Assembly: GCF_900141715.1 (NCBI RefSeq) | Contig: NZ_FQYK01000002.1 | Coordinates: 425,495-489,494 of the forward strand | Direction: 5' to 3' | Source of the DNA: Algibacter luteus | GTDB lineage: Bacteria; Bacteroidota; Bacteroidia; Flavobacteriales; Flavobacteriaceae | DNA: 64,000 bases | In this document: positions 1 through 8,413 of the stretch, piece by piece | How positions within the stretch are numbered: position 1 is the stretch's first letter | How the letters are laid out: each line of letters begins with the position of its first letter | Made by a program: the position numbers and the translations under genes | Notes under the pieces: generated by a model | Seen by the model: the letters and a program-made list of their open reading frames with translations, nothing else | Databases searched by the model: none | Told to the model about the DNA's origin: nothing

Positions 1-556
1 AGCCAATACCAAGGTCGATGGCATTTTTTTTAGGGCCTTCATAACGTGACAACCATTGGTCGAAAAGTACCAAATGATCAAACCGCGTTGGAAAATACGT
101 GCCGTAATATGGATGTATTTTATTGCGCAATACGGGAATAACAATGCCATTTTTGTACCATTGCCACGAACTGTTAAGCCCTTGTATTTGAACAAAAGAC
201 AGTAAAAAATTGGGCGTTTCTGAATACAACTTTTTTAACCAACCAATAGATGGTGCTTTTTTTACGGTTAATTGATGGTCTGTAATTTGAATTAAAATAA
301 GCTTTGATAATTTGTGAAATTCTGACCGATACGCACGCTGTTCTTGAAAAGTAGTGTGAGCCCGTTTGCTTTTAAGATGTACCGCTATAGCCTTAAGCAG
401 CAACAAACCGTTACTGTAAAACTCTGAAATTAATAAGGGTTTGCCTGCCTCTAAAGTTTTTATGGCTTGCTTAACATTGGTACTGCCGTTAAACACGCGC
501 AAAGGTTGTTTAAAAACAAAGGGAACGGGTTTGTTAACTTCAATATCTAATTTCAT
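1..556 (-). CDS. Class I SAM-dependent methyltransferase, N-terminal part (cut by window edge)
   Basis: The reading frame starts with ATG at 554-556 and runs off the left edge of the window, so only about 185 N-terminal residues are visible. The last visible residues read AIDLGIG, which looks like motif I (the SAM-binding glycine loop) of Rossmann methyltransferases. It is preceded by YYGTYFPTRFDHLVLF, a stretch I associate with HemK/RsmC-like methyltransferases that carry a long N-terminal region. The first 150 residues show no signal peptide or membrane segment. The catalytic half lies outside the window, so the substrate (rRNA, protein or small molecule) cannot be named. It lies downstream of the gene at 702-1847 on the same strand, separated by a 145-bp gap that holds a dispersed repeat. 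Confidence 0.6.
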   Translation of the reverse strand, partial: MKLDIEVNKPVPFVFKQPLRVFNGSTNVKQAIKTLEAGKPLLISEFYSNGLLLLKAIAVHLKSKRAHTTFQEQRAYRSEFHKLSKLILIQITDHQLTVKKAPSIGWLKKLYSETPNFLLSFVQIQGLNSSWQWYKNGIVIPVLRNKIHPYYGTYFPTRFDHLVLFDQWLSRYEGPKKNAIDLGIG

Positions 557-570
557 AGTTTCTTTGTATT

Positions 571-664
571 GCGTGAGGGATTGCAACAGAAATCCCACAG
601 CCTGACTGGAAGGAAGTGCGAGGAATTGCCGTGTAAAGCCCGACCCAAAAGGGGCACGCCCAAA
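571..664 (+). repeat. Degenerate copy of dispersed intergenic repeat (copy A)
   Basis: The gap between the two first minus-strand genes contains GAGGGATTGCA near its left end and AAAGCCCGACCC followed by GGGCACGCCC at its right end. The same blocks, in the same order, occur in the repeats at 8414-8523, 24204-24314 and (reversed) 9624-9710. The middle part is diverged, so this is the least certain copy. Confidence 0.5.
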
Positions 665-701
665 CTTTTATTTATACTTTGAATATCTGGCTTTTTAGTC
701 A

Positions 702-1847
702 TCATGATCGCACTTTATGCGGATACTGTGCTTCGCGATTCTGGAATGTCAGAATATGGTCTTTCACAATAACGCCTTTATCAATATTTATGGCATTTTT
801 AATGGTGGTGTTTTTTTGCCACTGCTCGCGACCAGAAACCACAGCTGGTAAGTGCACTAATAATGCAGCAGAAATGGATCTGGAGGCGCTTTCCCAATAA
901 TAACTTGGGGTATGATCTACGGCGTAGTAATCGATGTTATCTAATGCGATAATGGGTTCTTTAAAACTGGTTGGTTTGGCGAAGTAAAAGCCCATACCCT
1001 CGTCGCAACTAACATCGATAATGAGAGTTCCGGGTTTTAGTATTGATTTTTCTTCGGCAATAACGTAATTCATAGGATCGTTGGTATCTTGGTATGTGCC
1101 GTTTATGATAATTTCAGATTCGTGAATGAGGTCTTGCAGTGGGCGTTCGGTTCCGTCGTGTTCTACAACAATTAATCGCGCTTCGTGGTCTTGCCCTTTT
1201 CGTATTCTGTTATAATGCACATTGAGAACTTCTTCTCGAACTTCGTGGTCTGGTCTTTGAATGCAGATGGTAATATCTCTAAAACCATGCGCTTTTAAGG
1301 CATAAATAGCACCTCTGCTTACAGCTCCAAAACTAAATATGATGACTTTTCTTTGATTTCCGTAATGACCATCGATGCCTTTGAGTTGAAGCGCATGAAT
1401 AACGGCACAATAGCCCGCCATTTCATTATTTTTGTAGAAGGTGTGTCTGCCCATTTGCCCATTGGGGTTCCAAACGTACATATCTTCGAAAGCAATAAGC
1501 GTTAATTTTTTATCGATTGCGGTTTGTGTGATATGGCTTTGCTGTGCACAATGTGGATAACCCCAAATGGTACCGCCATCTTTTACAGCTTCTAAATCGG
1601 ATTGTAGAGGTTTGGCAATGATAACGTTTCCGATATCTGATAAAAGTGCATCTCTTGAGGCCACACCACCCGTTAAGGCTTCGATTTCTGAGTCTGAAAC
1701 ATGAAATGGTTTGCCATAACCCGTTTCAAAAATAAGTTGTTTGCGAATATGCTCGGGAAGTCTGTTTAAGTGTTCTGGATGAATTGGTACGCGCTTTTCG
1801 TCTTCTTTTTTTGAAGTACCAATGACGCCCATTTGTAATAAAGCCAT
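702..1847 (-). CDS. Alanine dehydrogenase/PNT-family enzyme, N5-(carboxyethyl)ornithine synthase-like
   Basis: 381 residues. The N-terminus GVIGTSKKEDEKRVPIHPEH is the signature start of the alanine dehydrogenase/pyridine nucleotide transhydrogenase N-terminal domain. A Rossmann segment follows around residues 165-195 (FSFGAVSRGAIYALKAHGF). Its closest remembered relatives are proteins annotated as N5-(carboxyethyl)ornithine synthase, which reductively couple pyruvate to the side-chain amine of ornithine with NADPH; lysine-type opine or saccharopine dehydrogenases share the fold. The substrate cannot be fixed from sequence alone. No signal peptide is seen, so it should be cytosolic. It is divergent from the PIG-L gene and followed on its own strand by a repeat and the partial methyltransferase. 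Confidence 0.65.
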   Translation of the reverse strand: MALLQMGVIGTSKKEDEKRVPIHPEHLNRLPEHIRKQLIFETGYGKPFHVSDSEIEALTGGVASRDALLSDIGNVIIAKPLQSDLEAVKDGGTIWGYPHCAQQSHITQTAIDKKLTLIAFEDMYVWNPNGQMGRHTFYKNNEMAGYCAVIHALQLKGIDGHYGNQRKVIIFSFGAVSRGAIYALKAHGFRDITICIQRPDHEVREEVLNVHYNRIRKGQDHEARLIVVEHDGTERPLQDLIHESEIIINGTYQDTNDPMNYVIAEEKSILKPGTLIIDVSCDEGMGFYFAKPTSFKEPIIALDNIDYYAVDHTPSYYWESASRSISAALLVHLPAVVSGREQWQKNTTIKNAINIDKGVIVKDHILTFQNREAQYPHKVRS

Positions 1848-2287
1848 GATTTTTTAAATTGAAACGAATGGCACAGTAATGACATGCGCAACACGTAAGA
1901 TTACAATGAAATAGTTGTTATCTAGCAATCAGGCATTACATTGGCCACCAGAGTTTAATTAAAAAAACAAAGACTAAGGGTTAGTCTAAAACATTCGCAG
2001 AAGTATGGCGAAAGGATTATTAATTGTAACAAACAAATAATTCTATGCCAAAGATACTCTATTTAAAGCCAATAGCCTGACGATATGCAAGTAATCCCTT
2101 TAGGAGTTAAACAAAAAACATTGTTTTTTTTGATATTTAAATTTGTGCCGAATGTATTCTCAAGAAAGCCGCACCTTTATTTTATCCAGTTGAGTTAAGA
2201 ATTGACCATTTTAAGCGTTAAATAAAAATTAAAACCAGCCTTAGCGCTGGTTTGTTTTTTATATTTGAACTTTAGCCAATCTAGATT
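1848..2287. other. 440-bp divergent intergenic region with terminator-like hairpin
   Basis: This gap separates two divergent genes, so it should hold both promoters. On the plus strand there is a TAAATTTG box at 2138-2145, a hairpin with T-run at 2232-2259, and a TATATTTG box at 2260-2267 some 20 bp before the PIG-L start. A stand-alone GTTAAACA occurs at 2106-2113. I see no tRNA and no convincing protein-coding frame here. Confidence 0.5.
2232..2259 (+). terminator. Intrinsic-terminator-like hairpin upstream of PIG-L gene
   Basis: AAACCAGC at 2232-2239 pairs with GCTGGTTT at 2246-2253 (8-bp stem, 6-nt loop), followed by GTTTTTT. It is unusual because the flanking genes are divergent, so there is no upstream coding sequence for it to terminate. 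It may end a short leader or small RNA. Confidence 0.6.
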
Positions 2288-4813
2288 ATGCAAAAACAGT
2301 TACTTTACGTCTTATTATTTACTTTTTCGCTAGCGTTTACTCACGCTCAAAAACCCAAAACACCAGCATCTTCAGAGATTTACCAAGCCATACAAAAGCT
2401 TAACTTTTTAGGTTCGGTGTTATACGTGGCGGCGCACCCCGACGATGAAAACACCCGATTAATAGCTTACATGTCTAACCACGTGAAAGCACGAACCGCT
2501 TACCTATCGTTAACGCGTGGCGATGGCGGACAAAACCTAATCGGACCAGAAATAAGTGAGCTTTTAGGCGTGATTAGAACCCAAGAATTATTGGCAGCAA
2601 GAGGTGTTGATGGCGGCGAACAACGTTTTACCAGAGCCAACGATTTTGGCTACTCCAAACACCCCGACGAAACCTTACAAATTTGGAATAAAGACCAAGT
2701 GCTAAGCGATGTGGTTTTAGCCATTAGGCAGTTTAAACCCGATGTGATAATCAATAGATTCGATCACCGAAGAGCAGGAGAAACCCACGGGCATCACACC
2801 AGTTCTGCCCTATTGAGTCTCGAAGCTTTTGAACTTGCTAAAGATAAAACGGCGTATCCTGAGCAACTTCAACAAACCAGCTTGTGGCAACCCTATCGTT
2901 TGTTCTACAACACCAGTTGGTGGCGTTATGGCAGTCAAGAAGCCTTCGATAAACTAGATAAAAGCAATATGCTGAGTATCGATATTGGCACCTATTATCC
3001 GCTTAAAGGCGTGAGCAATAACGAAATGGCGGCATTAGCACGCAGCCAGCATTTAAGTCAAGGTTTCGGAACCTTAGCACAACGTGGCACACAACAAGAA
3101 TACATCGAATTATTAAAAGGCGACCCACTTACCTATAAAACTGGCGTTTTTGAAGGTATTGATACCTCATGGAACCGTGTAAAAGGCGGAAAAGCGGTTG
3201 GCAATATTTTAAACAGTGTTGAAAAGAACTTCAATTTTAAAAATCCTGCTGCCCACCTTCCGCAGCTTGTTGAAGCTTACAAATGGCTGCAAAAAGTTGA
3301 AGACCAACACTGGAAAAACCAAAAAACCAAAGAACTGAAAGACATCATACAAATGTGTGCAGGCTTGTATTTAGAAGCTTCTGCCGAAACCAATTGGGCC
3401 ACACAAAACGATATAATTAATTTGAATATTGAAGTGCTTAACCGTAGCGACTATCCTATGGTTTTGCAAAGCCTGAATAATGCCAAAGACCTGAATATCA
3501 TAAAAAACATCACGCTAAAAAACAACGTGAAATACGATTTTAAAGAAGTGCTGAAAGTTGAAAGTGATGCGCAACCAACCACACCCTATTGGTTGAATAC
3601 TAAGGGCACTTTAGGCATGTACCAAGTGGATGACGCCAATTTAATTGGCTTGCCAGAAACCCCACGAACCTACAACATCGATTTTAATTTGTTAATAGAC
3701 AACACACCCATAACCTTTACCAAACCTATCATACAGAGGTATTCTAAACCCGATAAAGGTGAATTGTACCGTCCGTTTGAAATCATACCCGAAGCTTCCG
3801 CAAAAATTACCGAAAAGGTGATTATTTTAAATTCGGATGCGCAACGCGATATTATGGTAGTTGTCAAAGCCGGAAGAGACAACCTTGAAGGCGATGTTGA
3901 AGTTTGCCACCCTAACGACTGGAGCGTATTTCCTAAAAATCAAAAAGTGGCTATTTCGCATAAAGGCGAAGAGCAAACTTTGGTTTTTACGGTCATTCCA
4001 CCCGAAAATCAAAGCGAAGGATTTATAAGTCCGATTGTGCATATTGGCGATGCCGCTTATACCAAAGAGTTGATTGAAATTAACTATGAACACATTCCGT
4101 TTCAAACGGTTTTACTGCCTAGTGAAAGTAAAATTGTGCGCTTAGATATTAAAAAACGTGGTGAAAACATTGGTTACATTCAAGGTGCTGGCGATGTGGT
4201 TCCTGAAAGTTTACAACAAATAGGTTACAATGTGCGTGTGATAAACCCAGAAGAGATAAATCCTGAAACCCTAAGCAGATTTGATGCTATAGTGGTTGGT
4301 ATTCGTGCATACAATACCCTGGAAGATTTGAATTTCAAACAACAACAATTATTCGATTTTGTTGAAAATGGCGGTAATATGATTGTGCAATACAACACCG
4401 CGCATCGACTAAAAGTGGATGCATTAGCGCCTTACGATTTAAAATTATCGCGAGATCGTGTGACTGATGAACATGCCGAAGTACGTTTTTTAAATCCGAA
4501 TCATGAAGTTTTAAACGCACCGAATAAAATCACAACTAACGATTTTGAAGGTTGGACCCAAGAACGTGGTTTATACTTTCCGGATTCTTGGAGTAGTGAA
4601 TTTACACCTGTATTATCCATGAACGACCAAGGCGAAACTGCCAAAGATGGGAGTTTACTTATTGCCAAACATGGTAAAGGCCATTACATTTACACAGGTT
4701 TAAGCTTTTTTAGAGAGTTTCCCGCTGGTGTTTCTGGTGCCTATCGCCTATTTGCAAATATGTTGTCTTTAGGTAAAAACGACATCAAACCGAACACCAA
4801 ACTAAACGATTAA
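2288..4813 (+). CDS. Secreted PIG-L family deacetylase with C-terminal ThuA/GATase-like region
   Basis: 841 residues. Residues 1-21 are a signal peptide ending in HAQ. The PIG-L (LmbE-like) metal-dependent N-deacetylase domain follows, with the zinc motif VAAHPDDE (H50, D52-D53) and the third ligand region GETHGHHTSS near residue 165. The family hydrolyses N-acetyl groups from sugars or amino sugars. After an N-terminal domain of about 300 residues the protein continues with beta-rich segments and a region around 640-835 (IVQYNTAHRL, LSFFREFPAGVSGAYRLF) resembling the ThuA/GATase-like trimming domain often fused to PIG-L in Bacteroidetes. It is three times the length of a minimal PIG-L enzyme. 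The gene heads an apparent operon with a small membrane protein, a Na+ symporter and an oxidoreductase, suggesting periplasmic deacetylation of a sugar that is then imported and oxidised. The exact substrate is unknown. Confidence 0.85.
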   Translation: MQKQLLYVLLFTFSLAFTHAQKPKTPASSEIYQAIQKLNFLGSVLYVAAHPDDENTRLIAYMSNHVKARTAYLSLTRGDGGQNLIGPEISELLGVIRTQELLAARGVDGGEQRFTRANDFGYSKHPDETLQIWNKDQVLSDVVLAIRQFKPDVIINRFDHRRAGETHGHHTSSALLSLEAFELAKDKTAYPEQLQQTSLWQPYRLFYNTSWWRYGSQEAFDKLDKSNMLSIDIGTYYPLKGVSNNEMAALARSQHLSQGFGTLAQRGTQQEYIELLKGDPLTYKTGVFEGIDTSWNRVKGGKAVGNILNSVEKNFNFKNPAAHLPQLVEAYKWLQKVEDQHWKNQKTKELKDIIQMCAGLYLEASAETNWATQNDIINLNIEVLNRSDYPMVLQSLNNAKDLNIIKNITLKNNVKYDFKEVLKVESDAQPTTPYWLNTKGTLGMYQVDDANLIGLPETPRTYNIDFNLLIDNTPITFTKPIIQRYSKPDKGELYRPFEIIPEASAKITEKVIILNSDAQRDIMVVVKAGRDNLEGDVEVCHPNDWSVFPKNQKVAISHKGEEQTLVFTVIPPENQSEGFISPIVHIGDAAYTKELIEINYEHIPFQTVLLPSESKIVRLDIKKRGENIGYIQGAGDVVPESLQQIGYNVRVINPEEINPETLSRFDAIVVGIRAYNTLEDLNFKQQQLFDFVENGGNMIVQYNTAHRLKVDALAPYDLKLSRDRVTDEHAEVRFLNPNHEVLNAPNKITTNDFEGWTQERGLYFPDSWSSEFTPVLSMNDQGETAKDGSLLIAKHGKGHYIYTGLSFFREFPAGVSGAYRLFANMLSLGKNDIKPNTKLND

Positions 4814-4816
4814 TTT

Positions 4817-4927
4817 ATGGACGACGCACAAGAACCAAAACAAAAATGGCATAGGCTCTACTCTATTGTGCTTATTGCCAACGCCATTTATTTTATTGTG
4901 TTTTACCTCATCACCAAATCCTTTTAA
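4817..4927 (+). CDS. 36-residue single-span membrane protein
   Basis: An ATG 4 nt after the stop of the deacetylase gene opens a 36-codon frame that ends 3 nt before the symporter start. The charged N-terminus (MDDAQEPKQKWHR) is followed by one hydrophobic helix of about 20 residues (LYSIVLIANAIYFIVFYLIT) and KSF. The topology rule (positive charges before the helix) predicts an inward N-terminus. Tight spacing on both sides suggests co-translation with the symporter and an accessory-subunit role, which is inference. I do not recognise the family. Confidence 0.65.
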   Translation: MDDAQEPKQKWHRLYSIVLIANAIYFIVFYLITKSF

Positions 4928-4930
4928 AAC

Positions 4931-6643
4931 ATGCAAACTTTAAGTTGGATTGACTGGTCGGTTCTTGGTGCAACTTTAATTGCTATTGTGGCTTATGGCA
5001 CGTGGCAAACCCGAGGTAGCCAAAATGTAAAAGATTATTTAAGAGGCGGAAACACCTCAAAATGGTGGACAATAGGTTTATCGGTTATGGCAACACAAGC
5101 CAGCGCCATCACCTTTCTTTCAACTCCTGGGCAAGCCTTTAACGATGGTATGGGCTTTGTGCAATTTTATTTCGGATTACCAATTGCCATGATCGTTATT
5201 TGCATGGTGTTTATTCCCTTGTATCATCGCCTCAAAGTTTATACCGCCTACGAGTTTCTGGAAAACCGTTTCGATTTAAAAACCAGAACCCTAGCGGCTA
5301 TTCTGTTTTTAATCCAACGCGGATTAGCGGCAGGCATTACCATTTTTGCGCCCGCCATCATTTTATCTGTGGTATTAGGTTGGGATTTACTCACATTAAA
5401 TATCGCCATTGGGCTTTTAGTGATTATTTATACCGTTTCTGGTGGAACCAGAGCTGTAAACGTGACTCAAAAGCATCAAATGGTTGTGATTTTTATTGGG
5501 ATGCTTATCGCCTTCTTTTTAATTGTTGATAAACTACCTCAAGATATTACGTTTACGAAAGCTTTAGAAATTGCTGGTGCCAGTGGTAAAATGGAAGTTT
5601 TAGATTTTTCGTTTAGCTTAAATAACCGCTACACCTTTTGGAGTGGCATTATTGGCGGAACCTTTTTAATGTTGTCTTATTTCGGGACAGACCAAAGTCA
5701 GGTGCAACGTTACTTATCAGGGAAATCGGTTAAAGAAATGCAATTGGGTTTAATTTTCAACGGACTTTTAAAAGTGCCGATGCAATTCTTTATTCTATTG
5801 GTTGGGGTTATGGTTTTTGTGTTTTATCAGTTTAATGAAGCGCCTGTGAATTTTAATCCTACAGCAACGGAATTGGTTTTAAATTCGGAGTTTGCTGAAG
5901 AATACAAAGTCTTACAAAACGAGCAACAACAAATTTTTAGAGACAAGCAAAAAATAATTGAAGCTTACACCAGTTCCAATAATCCAGAGGTTGCCAAATT
6001 TATTGCAGCAGCTAATGCCGCCAATGAAGACATCAGACAAGAAGCCAGAACCCTCATTGATAAAGCTTCAGAAAAACAAGACCTAAAAGTAGAAAGCAAC
6101 GATAAAGACTATGTGTTTATTCATTTTATTTTGAATAATCTCCCACGCGGATTAATAGGCTTATTGCTCGCGGTTATTTTAAGTGCTGCCATGTCGAGTA
6201 CCGCCAGCGAATTAAACGCTTTAGGCTCTACAACAGCCATGGATTTATACAAACGAAATACCAGCGAAAAAACCGAATCCGAAATGGTTGCAGCTTCTCG
6301 TTGGTTTACCTTTTTATGGGGCATTATTGCCATTGGCGTTGCTTGTGTGGCGAATCTTGCTGAAAACTTAATACAGTTAGTCAACATTATTGGGTCTATT
6401 TTTTACGGGAATGTTTTAGGTATTTTTCTATTGGCTTTCTTTTTTAAATTTGTAAAAGGTAATGCGGTTTTTATCGCCGCTTTAATAACGCAAGTATTCG
6501 TGATTGTACTGTATTTTTTAAACGAATACGAATACATAAATCTGCCATTTTTATGGTTGAATTTTGTAGGCTGTATGATCGTTATTGCAATTGCCTGTTT
6601 ATTACAAATAGTAACACCAAACAACAAAACAGCACATGGCTAA
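4931..6643 (+). CDS. Sodium:solute symporter (SSS family)
   Basis: 570 residues with about 13 hydrophobic segments. Features typical of SSS proteins are visible: GGNTSKWWTIGLSVMATQASAITFLSTPG at the start of the transport core (the region that unwinds at the Na+/substrate site) and SAAMSSTASELNALGSTT near residue 418. Between the middle helices lies a hydrophilic, charged insert of about 75 residues (roughly 318-397) rich in Q, E and K, longer than in PutP/SglT. It probably imports a sugar or acid released by the secreted deacetylase upstream. The last 8 nt overlap the oxidoreductase gene, supporting co-translation. Confidence 0.9.
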   Translation: MQTLSWIDWSVLGATLIAIVAYGTWQTRGSQNVKDYLRGGNTSKWWTIGLSVMATQASAITFLSTPGQAFNDGMGFVQFYFGLPIAMIVICMVFIPLYHRLKVYTAYEFLENRFDLKTRTLAAILFLIQRGLAAGITIFAPAIILSVVLGWDLLTLNIAIGLLVIIYTVSGGTRAVNVTQKHQMVVIFIGMLIAFFLIVDKLPQDITFTKALEIAGASGKMEVLDFSFSLNNRYTFWSGIIGGTFLMLSYFGTDQSQVQRYLSGKSVKEMQLGLIFNGLLKVPMQFFILLVGVMVFVFYQFNEAPVNFNPTATELVLNSEFAEEYKVLQNEQQQIFRDKQKIIEAYTSSNNPEVAKFIAAANAANEDIRQEARTLIDKASEKQDLKVESNDKDYVFIHFILNNLPRGLIGLLLAVILSAAMSSTASELNALGSTTAMDLYKRNTSEKTESEMVAASRWFTFLWGIIAIGVACVANLAENLIQLVNIIGSIFYGNVLGIFLLAFFFKFVKGNAVFIAALITQVFVIVLYFLNEYEYINLPFLWLNFVGCMIVIAIACLLQIVTPNNKTAHG

Positions 6644-7610
6644 AACCATACATTGGGGCATTATAGGATTAGGTAATATCGCCCACAAATTCGCAACCGA
6701 TTTACTAACCGTTGAAGGCGCTAAACTGTACGCCGTAGCCTCAAGAAATCAAGAAAAGGCTGATACGTTTGCAAACAAATACAAGGCTCCAAAAGCTTAC
6801 GACACTTACGAAGCCTTAGCCAAAGACCCGAATATTGATGCCGTTTATATTGCAACACCACACGCATTACACCATGAAAACACCATACTATGTTTAGAGC
6901 ATGGTATTGCCGTTTTATGCGAAAAACCTTTTGCGATGAATGCCGATGAAGTGGAAAAAATGATTGCAAAAGCCAAAGAAAAAAACGTGCTGCTTATGGA
7001 AGCACTTTGGACCTACTTTTTACCACATTACCAGTATGTTTTAAAAGCACTCAAGAGTGAAACTTACGGAAAGGTTTTAAAACTAGAAGCCGATTTTGGT
7101 TTTAACCGACCGTTTGATGATACCTCCCGACTATTTAATAAAGCATTAGGTGGCGGAAGTTTATTAGACATTGGCATCTACCCTATTTTTGCGGCGCTTT
7201 CCACTTTAGGGAAACCAAATACTATTGAAGCCGAAGCGACTTATTTTGAAAATGGTGCAGACTCGTCTTGCCATATGGTTTTTGATTATGGTAAAGACGT
7301 AAAAGCCAATTTAAAAAGTACCTTGATTGAAGACACCGCAACGGAAGCCATATTTTATTGCGAACGTGGTACCATTAAAATAAATACGATGTTTCATATG
7401 CCCACGACGGTAACGTTAATTCCGAAAACAGGTACAGCTGAAACTATAGATTTTAATTACAAGACTATTGGCTACAACTACGAAGCCATACATTTTACTA
7501 AACTCTTACAAGAACGAAAAACCGAAAGCGATGTGATGACTATTGAGTTTAGCCGACAACTTATCAAGACTTTAGACCAGGTTAGAAACCTCATCAATTT
7601 AGAATATTAG
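6636..7610 (+). CDS. Gfo/Idh/MocA family NAD(P)-dependent oxidoreductase
   Basis: 324 residues. The N-terminal Rossmann fold shows GLGNIA (G11-A16), and the EKPFA motif near residue 95 is the family hallmark that includes the catalytic lysine. The C-terminal alpha/beta domain includes GGGSLLDIGIYPI near 178, the usual position of the metal-free active-site Asp/His segment. Such enzymes oxidise or reduce sugars, inositols or trans-dihydrodiols. No Tat signal is present, so this is a cytosolic member. It overlaps the symporter gene by 8 nt and likely works on the imported substrate. Confidence 0.9.
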   Translation: MAKTIHWGIIGLGNIAHKFATDLLTVEGAKLYAVASRNQEKADTFANKYKAPKAYDTYEALAKDPNIDAVYIATPHALHHENTILCLEHGIAVLCEKPFAMNADEVEKMIAKAKEKNVLLMEALWTYFLPHYQYVLKALKSETYGKVLKLEADFGFNRPFDDTSRLFNKALGGGSLLDIGIYPIFAALSTLGKPNTIEAEATYFENGADSSCHMVFDYGKDVKANLKSTLIEDTATEAIFYCERGTIKINTMFHMPTTVTLIPKTGTAETIDFNYKTIGYNYEAIHFTKLLQERKTESDVMTIEFSRQLIKTLDQVRNLINLEY

Positions 7611-7651
7611 CCAACTAAAAGTGTAGTTTTTACGACTTTAAGTCATTTTTA

Positions 7652-7683
7652 TTTGTCTAAATGTAAAGTTTGTTTTACTTTTG
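7652..7683 (+). promoter_or_regulatory. Bacteroidetes-type promoter TTTG-N20-TACTTTTG
   Basis: TTTG at 7652-7655 and TACTTTTG at 7676-7683 match the known Bacteroidetes -33 (TTTG) and -7 (TAnnTTTG) consensus with a 20-bp spacer. It lies 38 bp before the ATG at 7721, which also argues against the longer reading frame that would begin at a TTG inside the promoter. Confidence 0.75.
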
Positions 7684-7720
7684 TTACATCAATCATTTTA
7701 ATCATTTAAAAAACGAACAC

Positions 7721-8194
7721 ATGAAAACAAATTATTTATTACCACACAAGTATAAAATCTTTGGATGGGTTTTATTCATTCTGGGCATTATTTACGGTTT
7801 GATTATTGCCGCTTCAGGATACGACCACGAACCGCTGCGCATGAAGGTATTGGCCTTATTTTACGAAGGTATTTTAGAACCCTACAACGGTAACATTGCT
7901 AACATAATAGAAACGGGCGTATCAAACGAAATAGCCTCAATAGCCATAATTCTTGGCGGACTTATAGTAGGATTTTCAAAAGAAAAAATTGAAGATGAGT
8001 TTATTTATAAGCTGCGTAAAGATTCTTTAGTTTGGGCCATTATTTTCAACTACGCGGTATTAATTTTTACAATACTTTTTATTTACGACTTAACATTTTT
8101 TCATGTTTTGGTTTACAATATGTTTACGCCTTTGGTATTCTTTATCCTTCGTTTTAATTTTCTTAAACTAAAATCGAATAGTCATGAAGAATAG
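7721..8194 (+). CDS. Four-helix integral membrane protein of the regulator-linked type
   Basis: 157 residues from ATG 7721. I chose this over an in-frame TTG at 7670, which falls inside the promoter. About four hydrophobic segments are visible (approximately 12-32, 70-85, 107-125, 130-150) with a conserved-looking acidic loop after the first helix. It ends 11 nt inside an XRE regulator gene. Small membrane protein/HTH pairs of this layout are common in Firmicutes and Bacteroidetes (DUF2975- or DUF2178-like proteins with YozG-like HTH). The function is unknown; sensing or sequestration of the partner regulator is inference. Confidence 0.75.
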   Translation: MKTNYLLPHKYKIFGWVLFILGIIYGLIIAASGYDHEPLRMKVLALFYEGILEPYNGNIANIIETGVSNEIASIAIILGGLIVGFSKEKIEDEFIYKLRKDSLVWAIIFNYAVLIFTILFIYDLTFFHVLVYNMFTPLVFFILRFNFLKLKSNSHEE

Positions 8195-8384
8195 TATAAA
8201 AGTACAGCGGGCCATTCATGACATGACGCAAGCCGATTTAGCCGAAAAAATTGGTGTGAGCAGGCAAACCATAAATGCCATGGAGAAAAATAAATATGTG
8301 CCTTCTACGGTGCTTTCGCTAAAAATTGCTAAGCTTTTTAAGGTTCCTGTTGAGGACATTTTCTTTCTGGAGGACTCGGACTAA
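8184..8384 (+). CDS. Small XRE/Cro-type HTH regulator (YozG-like)
   Basis: 66 residues, nearly all helix-turn-helix: MTQADLAEKIGVSRQTINAMEKNKYVPST is the classic Xre helix 2-3 pattern, followed by LKIAKLFKVPVEDIFFLED, the YozG/Cro_C1-type ending. It lacks an effector domain, so the membrane protein encoded just upstream (11-nt overlap) is the natural partner. It is likely autoregulatory on the promoter at 7652-7683, though no operator was identified. Confidence 0.9.
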   Translation: MKNSIKVQRAIHDMTQADLAEKIGVSRQTINAMEKNKYVPSTVLSLKIAKLFKVPVEDIFFLEDSD

Positions 8385-8413
8385 ACGTAAAGCACATACA
8401 TTAGCGGATACCC

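Noticed and set aside
2106-2113. GTTAAACA half-site upstream of the PIG-L operon, resembling the photolyase-island operator
   Set aside because: There is no partner TGTTTAA 22 bp upstream and the distance to the -7 box differs, so it is likely chance in AT-rich DNA.
7670-7720. Longer start (TTG at 7670) for the membrane protein
   Set aside because: It falls inside a consensus promoter whose -7 box ends at 7683, so the codons would not be transcribed.
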